From DASTWM01 sp035765855 (lineage in GTDB: Bacteria > Chloroflexota > Chloroflexia > Chloroflexales > Roseiflexaceae): DNA of 10,836 nt. The position numbers and the translations under genes were made by a program. Each line of letters starts with the position of its first letter. Positions within the stretch are counted from its first letter, which is position 1. Below, piece by piece: positions 4,517 to 10,836 of the stretch. Under the pieces are notes generated by a model. That model made no database searches, was not told the DNA's origin, and saw nothing but the letters and a program-made list of their open reading frames with translations. The DNA lies in assembly GCA_035765855.1 (NCBI GenBank), contig DASTWM010000568.1:1-10836 (forward strand). The letters run 5' to 3'.

Positions 4517-6034
4517 ATGCACATTACCCCTTCTCTCGACGAATTGCGTGGTAGGAGCGGCCAGGGCAATCTTTGTCCCGTCTATACTGAGATTCTGGCC
4601 GATCTTGAGACGCCGGTCTCGGCCTACCTCAAGGTGGCGCGCGGCTCGTGGAGCTTTCTGCTGGAGTCGGTCGAGGGCGGACAGCACCTGGCGCGCTACT
4701 CGTTCATCGGCGTCGATCCGTACATGACGCTGCGCTTTCAGGATGGCATGGCCCACGCCGTTCATGGCGGCTACAAGCAGACCCAGCCCTACCGCGACCC
4801 GCTGGATGTGCTCGGTTCGTATCTGCGTGAGTACCGCCCGGTGCGCCTGCCCGATCTGCCGATCTTTGTCGGTGGCGCGGTCGGCTACCTCGGCTATGAG
4901 ACGGTTGCGTGCTTCGAGCGGCTGCCAGTCCCATCCGAGCGCGCATACGACATGCCGCTGGGCGCATGGCAGTTCGTGGACACCCTGCTGGCATTTGACC
5001 ATCTCAAGCACAAGATCAAAGTGATCACGCATGTACACCTCGATGCCGACGATTTAGGAGTAGAATACAAGCGGGCGATCGCACGAATCGAGGAATTGAT
5101 CGCGCGCCTGGAAAGGCCGCTGCCAAAAGACGAACGACGAATGACGAACGACGAAAGCGCGGCAGTAGGCAATGAAGCGTCGTCCATGGTCCATCGTCCA
5201 TCGTCTGTAACGTCCAATGTCACGCCGGACGAGTACGCATGCCGGGTGCGCAAGGCGCAGGAATACATCGCGGCGGGCGATATTTTTCAGGTGGTGCCGT
5301 CGCAGCGCTTCAGCCGTCCCGTGTCGGTCGACTCGTTCACTATCTACCGCGCGCTGCGGACGATCAACCCGTCGCCGTACATGTTCTACCTGCGCACGCC
5401 CGACGGAGACCTGGTCGGCGCGTCGCCGGAGTTGCTGGTGCGCGTGGAGGATGGCGTAGTCACGACGCATCCGATCGCCGGCACGCGACCGCGCGGTGGC
5501 AATGACGACGAGGATGCGGCGCTGGCCGAGGAGTTATTGGCTGACGAAAAAGAGCGCGCCGAGCACCTCATGCTGGTGGATCTGGGCCGCAATGACATTG
5601 GGCGCGTGTCGGAGCCGGGCAGCGTGCGCGTGCCAACGTTCATGACCGTAGAAAAGTTCAGCCACGTCATGCACATCGTCAGCCATGTCAACGGGCGGCT
5701 GCGCGGCGACATGAGCGCGCTCGACGCGCTGCGGGCCTGCTTCCCGGCTGGCACCGTCAGCGGCGCGCCGAAAATTCGCGCGATGGAGATCATTGCCGAG
5801 CTCGAAGGCCAGCAGCGCGGCATCTACGCTGGTGCGGTCGGCCATGTCGGTTTCAACGGCGACCTGGACACCTGCATCGCCTTGCGCACCATGGTCGTCA
5901 CCGACGGCGTGGCGTATGTGCAGGCCGGTGGCGGCGTCGTCGCCGATAGCGACCCGGCCTCGGAGTATCAGGAGAGTTGCAACAAAGCCGCGGCGCTCCT
6001 GCGCGCGATTGAAGAGGCCGAAACGTTACGATGA
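4517..6034 (+). CDS. trpE: Anthranilate synthase component I
   Basis: A 505-residue protein that turns chorismate into anthranilate with ammonia or with glutamine nitrogen delivered by TrpG, the first committed step of Trp synthesis. The N-terminal domain has the feedback Trp-binding element LLES (residues 48-51), so allosteric inhibition is expected. The C-terminal chorismate-binding domain contains FQVVPSQRFS, INPSPYMFYL, HPIAGTRPRGG, VDLGRNDIGRV, CFPAGTVSGAPKIRAMEII and QAGGGVVADSDPASEY, all intact. The ATG at 4517 follows GGAGG by four bases; a longer reading from 4490 starts inside the repeat and is rejected. Residues 204-234, between the two domains, are a repeat-encoded insert not expected in the family. 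The TGA stop overlaps an ATG that opens a 7-codon frame running to the clc start. Its partner trpG lies about 3.5 kb downstream. PabB is an alternative for such proteins, but the Trp T-box context favours TrpE. Confidence 0.95.
   Translation: MHITPSLDELRGRSGQGNLCPVYTEILADLETPVSAYLKVARGSWSFLLESVEGGQHLARYSFIGVDPYMTLRFQDGMAHAVHGGYKQTQPYRDPLDVLGSYLREYRPVRLPDLPIFVGGAVGYLGYETVACFERLPVPSERAYDMPLGAWQFVDTLLAFDHLKHKIKVITHVHLDADDLGVEYKRAIARIEELIARLERPLPKDERRMTNDESAAVGNEASSMVHRPSSVTSNVTPDEYACRVRKAQEYIAAGDIFQVVPSQRFSRPVSVDSFTIYRALRTINPSPYMFYLRTPDGDLVGASPELLVRVEDGVVTTHPIAGTRPRGGNDDEDAALAEELLADEKERAEHLMLVDLGRNDIGRVSEPGSVRVPTFMTVEKFSHVMHIVSHVNGRLRGDMSALDALRACFPAGTVSGAPKIRAMEIIAELEGQQRGIYAGAVGHVGFNGDLDTCIALRTMVVTDGVAYVQAGGGVVADSDPASEYQESCNKAAALLRAIEEAETLR
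5126..5218. repeat. Heptamer repeat phrases inside the trpE interdomain linker
   Basis: Two 7-base-period tracts lie in the gene. GACGAAC-type units run four times (5129-5156), and CGTCCAT-type units run three times plus a partial (5181-5205). They encode residues 204-234, a hydrophilic stretch containing KDERRMTNDE and MVHRPSSV, between the N-terminal and chorismate-binding domains. Although the unit is seven bases, the whole insert leaves the frame intact. The two tracts are partly complementary (ACGA against TCGT). Conserved TrpE sequence resumes right after. Confidence 0.75.
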
Positions 6035-6054
6035 ACAGACATACGCTATCATGA
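6031..6054 (+). other. Seven-codon minigene linking trpE and clc
   Basis: The trpE stop TGA (6032-6034) overlaps an ATG (6031-6033) that opens a frame of seven codons, MNRHTLS. Its TGA (6052-6054) in turn overlaps the ATG of the ClC gene (6051-6053). Both joints are ATGA, a configuration often used for stop-restart translation. No Shine-Dalgarno sequence precedes the clc ATG, so ribosomes may reach it by reinitiation through this minigene. The pattern is short enough to arise by chance. Confidence 0.35.
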
Positions 6055-8189
6055 GTAACTGGATTCAAGCGAGCCGCCGGCGTATCAATCTCCAGGCATT
6101 ACGCGTTTTTCAACGCTTCATTCCCGCCGAGCGGCAGCGCGTGTTCGCGCTAACCATCGTGGTTGGTGTGGTATGTGGTTTCGCGGCGGTCGCTTTTCAC
6201 CTGGCGATCATGGGCGTAGAAACGCTGCTGATCGATCGGGCGATAGCCGCCCCCGTCCCGTACTGGATCGTGCTAACGATTCTCACGCCAACCATCGGTG
6301 CAGCGATCAGCGGCGTGCTTTTGACCTACGTTGTGCCCGACGCGCGTGGCAGCGGTATTCCGCAGGTGAAGGTCGCGTACGCGATCAAAGGCGGGTACAT
6401 GCCCATGCGTGTGGCAGTCGGCAAGTTTCTGATTGGCGTCCTGCAAATTGGCTCAGGCGCATCGCTCGGGCGCGAAGGCCCCACCGTGCAAATCTGCGCA
6501 GGTATCGCCAGCCGGCTGGGGCGCGCCATGGCAATCTCACGCCAGAATCAGCGGGCGCTGCTGCCGGTCGGCGCGGCGGCAGGCATTGCGGCGGCCTTCA
6601 ACGCGCCGATTGCCGCCGTGACCTTTACCATCGAGGAGATTATTGGCGATCTTGACCAGACGGTGCTTACCGGCGTGATCGTCGCGGCGGCGCTGGCGGC
6701 AGCAATCGAACGCATGGTCCTCGGCACGCACCCCGTGTTGGGTACGCTGACCGCGTATTCATGGCAGCACACAACGTCGCTCATTTTATATGCCGCGCTC
6801 GGTATCGCGGCGGCGTTTGTGTCAATCGCTTTTTGCGAATCCCTGCTCCGTTTGCGGCTCTGGTTCCAGCGCATGACGATTATTCCGCTGTGGGCACGTC
6901 CCGGAGTCGGCGGCTTTGTCAACGGCGCGCTCGTCGTGGCGGCGCTGCTATTCCTTGGCGTTGGCGGCATCAACGGCAGCGGCTACCCAACGCTCTCGTC
7001 GGCGTTATCAGGTAATTTTGCGATGCAAACCCTGCTGTTGTTGTGCGTCATGAAGCTCGGTGCCACCGTGTTTTCGTACAGCAGCGGCGGCGCGGGCGGG
7101 ATTTTCGCGCCATCACTGTTCATCGGCGGCATGTTGGGCGGCGTGTTTGGGCATCTCGATATTATGCTGTTCCACCATGAGGCGACTGAGACGGGCGCGT
7201 TTGCGTTGGTCGGCATGGGCGCGGTATTCGCGGGGATTGTTCGCGCGCCGATCACGTCGGTGTTGATCATTTTCGAGATGACGGGCGGCTACGGCCTGAT
7301 TTTGCCGCTCATGATCGCCAACATGACCGCCTATGCGCTGGCGCGGCGACTGCGGCCCCTGGCCATATATGAAGCGCTGCTTGTGCAAGATGGCGTGCAA
7401 CTGCCGCATCATGGGCGACCTGCTCCCGACGTACTCGAACATTTGCAGGTTGGTTCTGCCATGTCCACGCAACTGGTCACAGTCCCAGGTAATCTCAGCG
7501 TCGCGCAAGTAATCGAGCGGATTGCGTCACTGGACGCCTCGGCATTTCCGGTGCTGGACGATGACAACCAGTTTGTCGGCCTGGTAAGCGAGGCGCGACT
7601 GCGGCGAACCATGGCGGAGGATGGTGGCGATTTGCTGGTCAGTGAAATTGTCAATCGGCGCATGCCATTGTTTCCCGATCAGCGCCTTATTGACGCGATC
7701 AACATCATGGATCGCGAACAATCGCGCGAGCTTGCGGTGGTCGAACGTCGTCGTCCACGCCATCTGCTCGGCCTGCTCTCGTTGAGTGACGTGGTGCGGG
7801 CGCAAGCCAACGCGGCGCGCGAAGCTGGCATGGCCTCGCAAGCGCCGATGAGCGAAGTGCAGAAAACACTGGAAGCGCAACCGGCATTTAAGCGCCTTCA
7901 GGCATTCGGCGATGGCGGGCCGGATGAGCAAGATGGATCGGCGCTGCGCTATCATACCGTTGCGATTGGCGAGGGAGCGCCTGCGGTTGGCAAGCAGTTG
8001 CGCGATCTCAAGCTACCGGACGGGGTACTAATTGTCACCGTTGATCGGCATGACCACATGCTGGTGCCGCAGGGCGGTACGGTGATTCAACCGGATGATC
8101 AGATCACGCTGTTTGCTGACCGGCGCCAGTTGCCGCACGCGCTGGAGGTGTTATGCGGTGAGCGAGAGGCGAAGCAACCGCTTAGCTAA
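6051..8189 (+). CDS. ClC-family chloride transporter with CBS pair and C-terminal RCK_C-type domain
   Basis: A 712-residue membrane protein that moves chloride, probably in exchange for protons. Selectivity-filter motifs are intact: GSGIP (residues 100-104), GREGP with the gating glutamate E142 (140-144), and GGIFAP (349-354). E196 in FTIEE matches the internal proton-pathway glutamate of E. coli ClC-ec1, so antiport is more likely than a pure channel. Hydrophobic helices fill about residues 30-430. Two CBS domains follow (about 468-520 and 530-585), which normally bind adenine nucleotides. An RCK_C/TrkA_C-like domain at about 633-703 contains VGKQLRDLKLPDGVLIVTV. The start is the ATG at 6051; an open frame continues back into trpE but is only its shadow. 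No ribosome site is seen. Its link to tryptophan synthesis is not obvious. The next gene follows after 9 bases. Confidence 0.93.
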   Translation: MSNWIQASRRRINLQALRVFQRFIPAERQRVFALTIVVGVVCGFAAVAFHLAIMGVETLLIDRAIAAPVPYWIVLTILTPTIGAAISGVLLTYVVPDARGSGIPQVKVAYAIKGGYMPMRVAVGKFLIGVLQIGSGASLGREGPTVQICAGIASRLGRAMAISRQNQRALLPVGAAAGIAAAFNAPIAAVTFTIEEIIGDLDQTVLTGVIVAAALAAAIERMVLGTHPVLGTLTAYSWQHTTSLILYAALGIAAAFVSIAFCESLLRLRLWFQRMTIIPLWARPGVGGFVNGALVVAALLFLGVGGINGSGYPTLSSALSGNFAMQTLLLLCVMKLGATVFSYSSGGAGGIFAPSLFIGGMLGGVFGHLDIMLFHHEATETGAFALVGMGAVFAGIVRAPITSVLIIFEMTGGYGLILPLMIANMTAYALARRLRPLAIYEALLVQDGVQLPHHGRPAPDVLEHLQVGSAMSTQLVTVPGNLSVAQVIERIASLDASAFPVLDDDNQFVGLVSEARLRRTMAEDGGDLLVSEIVNRRMPLFPDQRLIDAINIMDREQSRELAVVERRRPRHLLGLLSLSDVVRAQANAAREAGMASQAPMSEVQKTLEAQPAFKRLQAFGDGGPDEQDGSALRYHTVAIGEGAPAVGKQLRDLKLPDGVLIVTVDRHDHMLVPQGGTVIQPDDQITLFADRRQLPHALEVLCGEREAKQPLS

Positions 8190-8198
8190 GGATAAAGC

Positions 8199-8891
8199 AT
8201 GCACAAAGATATTCTCGATCAACAACAGCAGTATTACCGCGCCCGCGCCAGCGAGTACGACGAATGGTTCATGCGCCAGGGGCGCTATGATCGCGGGCCG
8301 GAATTGAACGCCCGCTGGTTCGCCGAGGTCGAGCAGGTGCGCGCCGCGCTCGCGGGTTTTCATCCAACTGGCAGCGTGCTGGAGCTGGCATGCGGCACCG
8401 GCTGGTGGACCGAGCAACTGGCGCGCTTCGCCGACGATCTGACGGCGGTGGACGCCGCGCCGGAGACGCTGGCGATCAACCGCGCGCGGCTGGGCGGGCA
8501 GCCCGTGGAATATATTCAGACCGATCTGTTTGCATGGCAGCCCGCGCGCCACTACGATGTTGTGTTCTTCAGCTTCTGGCTGTCGCATGTGCCGCCCGAA
8601 CGATTTGCCGACTTCTGGGGGCTCGTGCGCGCGGCGCTGAAGCCGGACGGGCGCTGGTTCTTTATCGACTCACTGCCCGCTGATACATCGAGCGCCACGA
8701 ATCACGACGCGCCCGATGCCGACGCGGTTGTGCAGCGCCGCAAACTCAACGACGGGCGCGAGTTCGAGATCGTCAAGGTGTATTATGCGCCGGACGACCT
8801 GGCGCAGAAACTGGATGCGCTCGGCTGGGATGCGACGATTCACACGACGGAACACTATTTTCTCTATGGCTCTGGCAATCTGAGTCGTTAA
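8199..8891 (+). CDS. Class I SAM-dependent methyltransferase
   Basis: A 230-residue soluble protein with the Rossmann-fold methyltransferase core. Motif I is VLELACGTGWW (residues 60-70). The acidic end of strand 2 is LTAVDAAPE (81-89), an acidic TDLFAW segment follows, and YDVVFFSFWLSHVP is the motif III/post-III region before ALKPDGRWFFIDS. The length is normal for a small free-standing enzyme. The core resembles broad methyltransferase families (Methyltransf_11/25), and I cannot name a substrate. The ATG at 8199 follows the ClC stop by 9 bases, with AAGGAT about 6 bases upstream, so the two are almost certainly cotranscribed. The C-terminal part (residues about 165-225) is less conserved and probably gives substrate specificity. 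Confidence 0.88.
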   Translation: MHKDILDQQQQYYRARASEYDEWFMRQGRYDRGPELNARWFAEVEQVRAALAGFHPTGSVLELACGTGWWTEQLARFADDLTAVDAAPETLAINRARLGGQPVEYIQTDLFAWQPARHYDVVFFSFWLSHVPPERFADFWGLVRAALKPDGRWFFIDSLPADTSSATNHDAPDADAVVQRRKLNDGREFEIVKVYYAPDDLAQKLDALGWDATIHTTEHYFLYGSGNLSR

Positions 8892-8992
8892 GACTTTTTA
8901 GCGCCAAGGCACCAAGACACAAACAGGCGCTTCGCGAGATGGCATGGCTACCCACTATCAGTTCCAATCTCTGCGTCTCTGCGGTTGATAGA
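8892..8992. repeat. Repeat-phrase gap between methyltransferase and ybaK genes
   Basis: This 104-base gap (8892-8995) contains wordy sequence of the kind seen elsewhere in the window: GCGCCAAGGCACCAAGACAC (8901-8920), CTTCGCGAGATGG, and CTCTGCGTCTCTGCGG (8969-8984) with a CTCTGCG tandem. AGCGCC and GGCGCT (8900-8905 and 8926-8931) make a weak 6-bp stem. I see no terminator or convincing promoter here, so the operon may run through. Confidence 0.55.
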
Positions 8993-8995
8993 AGC

Positions 8996-9490
8996 ATGAC
9001 AACCAAAACCAACGCCGTGCGTGTGCTCGACAAAGCCGGTATTCGCTACGAGTTGCGCACCTATGAAATTGATGAAGCGGATTTGAGCGCCGAACGCGCG
9101 GCGGCAAAGCTGGGCATGGCCCCGGAAACGGTGTTCAAAACGCTGATTACGCATGGCGACCGCACCGGCCCAGTGCTGGCGCTGATTCCTGCCGGAACAG
9201 AACTCGATCTGCGGGCGCTCGGTGAGGCATCTGGCAACAAGCGCGTGGAACTGGTGCCGCTGCGCGAGGTGCTGAACCTGACCGGCTACATGCGCGGCGG
9301 GGTGACGCCGCTGGCGGTGAAGAAGCCCTACCCGGTATTTATTGACGAAACGGTGGAACTTTGGCCGATTGTCGGCATCAGCGGCGGGCAGCGCGGGCTG
9401 GAAGTGCTGCTCGCGCCCGCTGACCTGATTCGCATTACGGAGGCGACGCTGGCGGATATTGCCCGCCAAATTTCACACGATCACACTTAG
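8996..9490 (+). CDS. ybaK: Cys-tRNA(Pro)/Cys-tRNA(Cys) deacylase, YbaK/EbsC type
   Basis: A 164-residue trans-editing protein, the usual size for YbaK. It hydrolyses Cys from tRNA-Pro mischarged by ProRS. The family pattern is clear: an N-terminal AVRVLDKAGIRYELRTYE, the catalytic-type lysine K48 in ETVFKTLI, the strand LALIPAGTELDLRAL, a GYMRGGVTPLAVKK loop (residues 98-110; related proteins have C-S-P-I-G here), and WPIVGISGGQRGLEVLLAP (123-141). The ATG at 8996 is preferred over one at 8939, because bases 8939-8995 are repeat phrase and the encoded extension does not look like the family. Its ribosome site is poor. The stop TAG overlaps the trpG ribosome site, so the two are likely coupled. 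It is the second tRNA-fidelity gene in the cluster, after trpS. Related INS-domain deacylases with other substrates cannot be excluded. Confidence 0.9.
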   Translation: MTTKTNAVRVLDKAGIRYELRTYEIDEADLSAERAAAKLGMAPETVFKTLITHGDRTGPVLALIPAGTELDLRALGEASGNKRVELVPLREVLNLTGYMRGGVTPLAVKKPYPVFIDETVELWPIVGISGGQRGLEVLLAPADLIRITEATLADIARQISHDHT

Positions 9491-9493
9491 GAG
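9489..9493 (+). promoter_or_regulatory. Ribosome binding site of trpG
   Basis: AGGAG overlaps the ybaK stop codon TAG (9488-9490) and precedes the trpG ATG by seven bases. This suggests translational coupling. Confidence 0.75.
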
Positions 9494-9500
9494 AAATGCC

Positions 9501-10076
9501 ATGATTCTGCTGCTCGATAATTATGATAGCTTTACGTACAACCTGTATCAATACCTGTGCGAGCTTGGCGCGGAGGTGCTGGTGAAGCGCAACGATGATC
9601 TGACGGTCGGCGACGTAGCCGCGCTCGCCCCGGAGAAAATCGTCATCTCGCCCGGCCCATGCACGCCCAACGAAGCCGGTATCAGCGTCGCCCTGATCCG
9701 CGAGCTTGGCGCGGATGTGCCGATTCTGGGCGTGTGTCTGGGGCATCAGGCGATTGGCGCGGCGTATGGCGGCGCGGTCGTGCGCGCGCCGGTTGTGATG
9801 CACGGCAAGCTGTCCAACATTCATCATGATGGGCAAGGCGTGTTCGACGGGCTGCCCGACCCGTTTCCGGCCACGCGCTACCATTCGCTGATCGTGCGGC
9901 GCGACGACCTGCCGGACTGCCTGGAAGTAACGGCATGGACGGACGACGGAATTATCATGGGCCTGCGCCACCGCGAATATCCGGTTGAGGGCATTCAGTT
10001 CCACCCCGAGTCGATCATGACCGACGCAGGCAAGGACTTGCTAAGGAATTTCCTGGCTGTGCCGCAGCATGTGTGA
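9501..10076 (+). CDS. trpG: Anthranilate synthase component II (glutamine amidotransferase)
   Basis: A 191-residue class I glutamine amidotransferase, the normal size for a free-standing TrpG. It releases ammonia from glutamine and passes it to TrpE. It opens with the typical MILLLDNYDSFTYNL and has SPGPCTPNEAG (residues 50-60). The nucleophile C79 sits in GVCLGHQ, RYHSL is at 126-130, and the histidine and glutamate of the triad are H168 and E170 in FHPES. The ATG at 9501 has a good ribosome site overlapping the ybaK stop. The same subunit may serve aminodeoxychorismate synthase for folate (the PabA role), which cannot be told from sequence. It is separated from trpE by three unrelated genes yet is on the same strand and probably in the same long transcript, which ends at the hairpin 27 bases after its stop. 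Confidence 0.95.
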   Translation: MILLLDNYDSFTYNLYQYLCELGAEVLVKRNDDLTVGDVAALAPEKIVISPGPCTPNEAGISVALIRELGADVPILGVCLGHQAIGAAYGGAVVRAPVVMHGKLSNIHHDGQGVFDGLPDPFPATRYHSLIVRRDDLPDCLEVTAWTDDGIIMGLRHREYPVEGIQFHPESIMTDAGKDLLRNFLAVPQHV

Positions 10077-10102
10077 CCTGCGGCATTCTATGCTGCATGA
10101 TA

Positions 10103-10132
10103 AAGAGCGCTGCTACGGCAGCGCTCTTACTT
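10103..10132. terminator. Bidirectional hairpin between trpG and the SRPBCC gene
   Basis: AAGAGCGCTG (10103-10112) and CAGCGCTCTT (10119-10128) form a perfect 10-bp stem with a 6-base loop. ACTTTCT follows on the plus strand, and TTTATC follows on the minus strand. It lies between the convergent ends of trpG and the SRPBCC gene, so it probably stops transcription from both sides. Confidence 0.8.
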
Positions 10133-10148
10133 TCTCCGCGCGCAATGG

Positions 10149-10598
10149 CTAGCTGTGTCCGGCTTGACCTTCAGCGAGCGACTTGATCTTGTCGAGCGTG
10201 TGGTTCATGCGCGTCATATCGAACGGATTACCATTGACAACGAAGTTGCCGATGATACCGCCGGGAACATCGTATTCCAGCGTGTAGTCGACCCTGGTTT
10301 TGCCACCGCCGCCAAACAGGCCGCCGTGCTGGTCGAGTTTGAAGGTGTGCGTCGCCTGACGATCGCCATGCCTGGTGGTAACCTGCAACAGCTGATTCGG
10401 ATCGGCGCGCGTGATCATGCCGGTGTCGGTATGGTTTTCATCCTGCCACTGAAACGACGTTCCGGTCTGCACCGTGCTGGCACCCGGCGCAGTCTGAATC
10501 CCGGGAAACCAGAGCGGCCACTTGCTCAGGTCAGACAAAATCGACCACACTGTCTCGGCTGGAGCGTTAATATCTTCTTCTGCATGTGAGTGTGCCAT
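10149..10598 (-). CDS. SRPBCC (START-like) family protein
   Basis: A 149-residue protein of the polyketide cyclase/dehydrase-like SRPBCC superfamily, a helix-grip fold that binds hydrophobic ligands in a deep pocket. The N-terminal pattern is characteristic: EEDINAPAETVWSILSDLSKWPLWFPGI, with the family's IxAPxExVWxxLsDlxxWPxW core. TGTSFQW, the middle strands with LLQVTTRHGDRQATHTF and TRVDYTLEYDVPGGIIGNFV, and a C-terminal amphipathic helix follow. A glycine run, GLFGGGGK, sits in a loop. No signal peptide is seen. The ATG at 10596-10598 is chosen because AAGGAG lies five bases upstream; a further ATG six codons earlier has no such site. It converges on trpG and is not part of the Trp unit. 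Ligand and role are unknown. Confidence 0.85.
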   Translation of the reverse strand: MAHSHAEEDINAPAETVWSILSDLSKWPLWFPGIQTAPGASTVQTGTSFQWQDENHTDTGMITRADPNQLLQVTTRHGDRQATHTFKLDQHGGLFGGGGKTRVDYTLEYDVPGGIIGNFVVNGNPFDMTRMNHTLDKIKSLAEGQAGHS

Positions 10599-10603
10599 TG
10601 GAA

Positions 10604-10609
10604 CTCCTT
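10604..10609 (-). promoter_or_regulatory. Ribosome binding site of the SRPBCC gene
   Basis: On the minus strand this reads AAGGAG, five bases before the ATG at 10596-10598. It decides between two in-frame ATGs. Confidence 0.75.
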
Positions 10610-10798
10610 TGCTCATGCGAGCCTACCGTATCAATCATGCATACGCAAGAATCACCTCGCGCTATTCGTCACTTAACGTGAGCAACTTATGTGCCACAAC
10701 ACTGTCGGTATGGGAACAGGCGCGGTTTCGCCATCGGCATGGCCTCGCACGGCGCGGTGACGACTATCCAGTGCCGCTGCTGGTATGGCTATTAGGCG

Positions 10799-10804
10799 TA
10801 TAAT
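10799..10804 (+). promoter_or_regulatory. Possible -10 box near the right edge
   Basis: TATAAT is a perfect -10 hexamer, but no good -35 box lies at 16-18 bases (only GCTGCT/CTGCTG-like sequence). It could drive a plus-strand gene beyond the window. The 220 bases from 10617 to the end otherwise show no gene I can support; they must also contain the promoter of the SRPBCC gene, which I could not locate. Confidence 0.3.
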
Positions 10805-10836
10805 CCATTCAGTAGTAATGTTTCGCCACAGAGTCC

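Noticed and set aside
5793..6050. 86-residue N-terminal extension of the ClC protein
   Set aside because: It overlaps the conserved end of trpE in another frame, is rich in Arg/Ser/Pro in the manner of shadow frames, and ClC sequence begins only after the ATG at 6051.
8939..8995. Longer start for the YbaK-type protein
   Set aside because: The extra 19 codons are translated repeat phrase and do not resemble the family. The ATG at 8996 gives the usual length.
10599..10616. Upstream ATG start of the SRPBCC gene
   Set aside because: The AAGGAG lies between this ATG and the next one, so it serves the downstream start at 10598.
10799..10836. Short plus-strand gene starting at ATG 10818
   Set aside because: Only six codons are visible, there is no ribosome site, and the sequence looks like a repeat phrase.

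Overview
The window looks like a piece of a GC-rich bacterial chromosome, most likely from Chloroflexota (Anaerolineae-type). This assignment is an inference. It rests on the GC-rich codon use, a T-box-controlled tryptophan locus built around a TrpB2-type synthase, and many short, wordy, low-complexity repeat phrases between and even inside genes, a style I associate with that phylum. No marker gene settles it, and there are no tRNA or rRNA genes, CRISPR arrays, transposases or phage genes.

Layout. At the left edge, on the minus strand, is the N-terminal three quarters of larC (nickel-pincer cofactor synthesis). Divergent from it, a sigma70-type promoter (1037-1064) drives a T-box leader (about 1071-1446) whose specifier codon reads UGG (Trp). 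The leader ends in a strong intrinsic terminator. A run of plus-strand genes follows: trpB2, a tautomerase-like protein, trpS, trpE, a ClC chloride transporter with CBS and RCK_C-type domains, a SAM methyltransferase, a YbaK-type Cys-tRNA deacylase, and trpG. The run ends at a hairpin (10103-10128) shared with a convergent minus-strand SRPBCC gene. The last 220 bases carry no recognisable gene.

How it fits together. When uncharged tRNA-Trp accumulates, the T-box should antiterminate. That raises anthranilate synthase (TrpE plus TrpG, split by three other genes), TrpB2 and tryptophanyl-tRNA synthetase. trpA, trpC, trpD and trpF are not in the window. The ClC, methyltransferase and YbaK genes lie between trpE and trpG with tight spacing and no visible terminator, so they may be passengers in the Trp-responsive unit.

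The most unusual feature is the repeat phrases. They sit in five intergenic stretches, within the T-box leader between its specifier stem and its antiterminator, and in frame inside two coding regions: larC (28 extra residues) and trpE (31 extra residues in the interdomain linker). I see no wholly new multi-gene system. The repeat insertions and the gene content of the Trp unit deserve the most attention.
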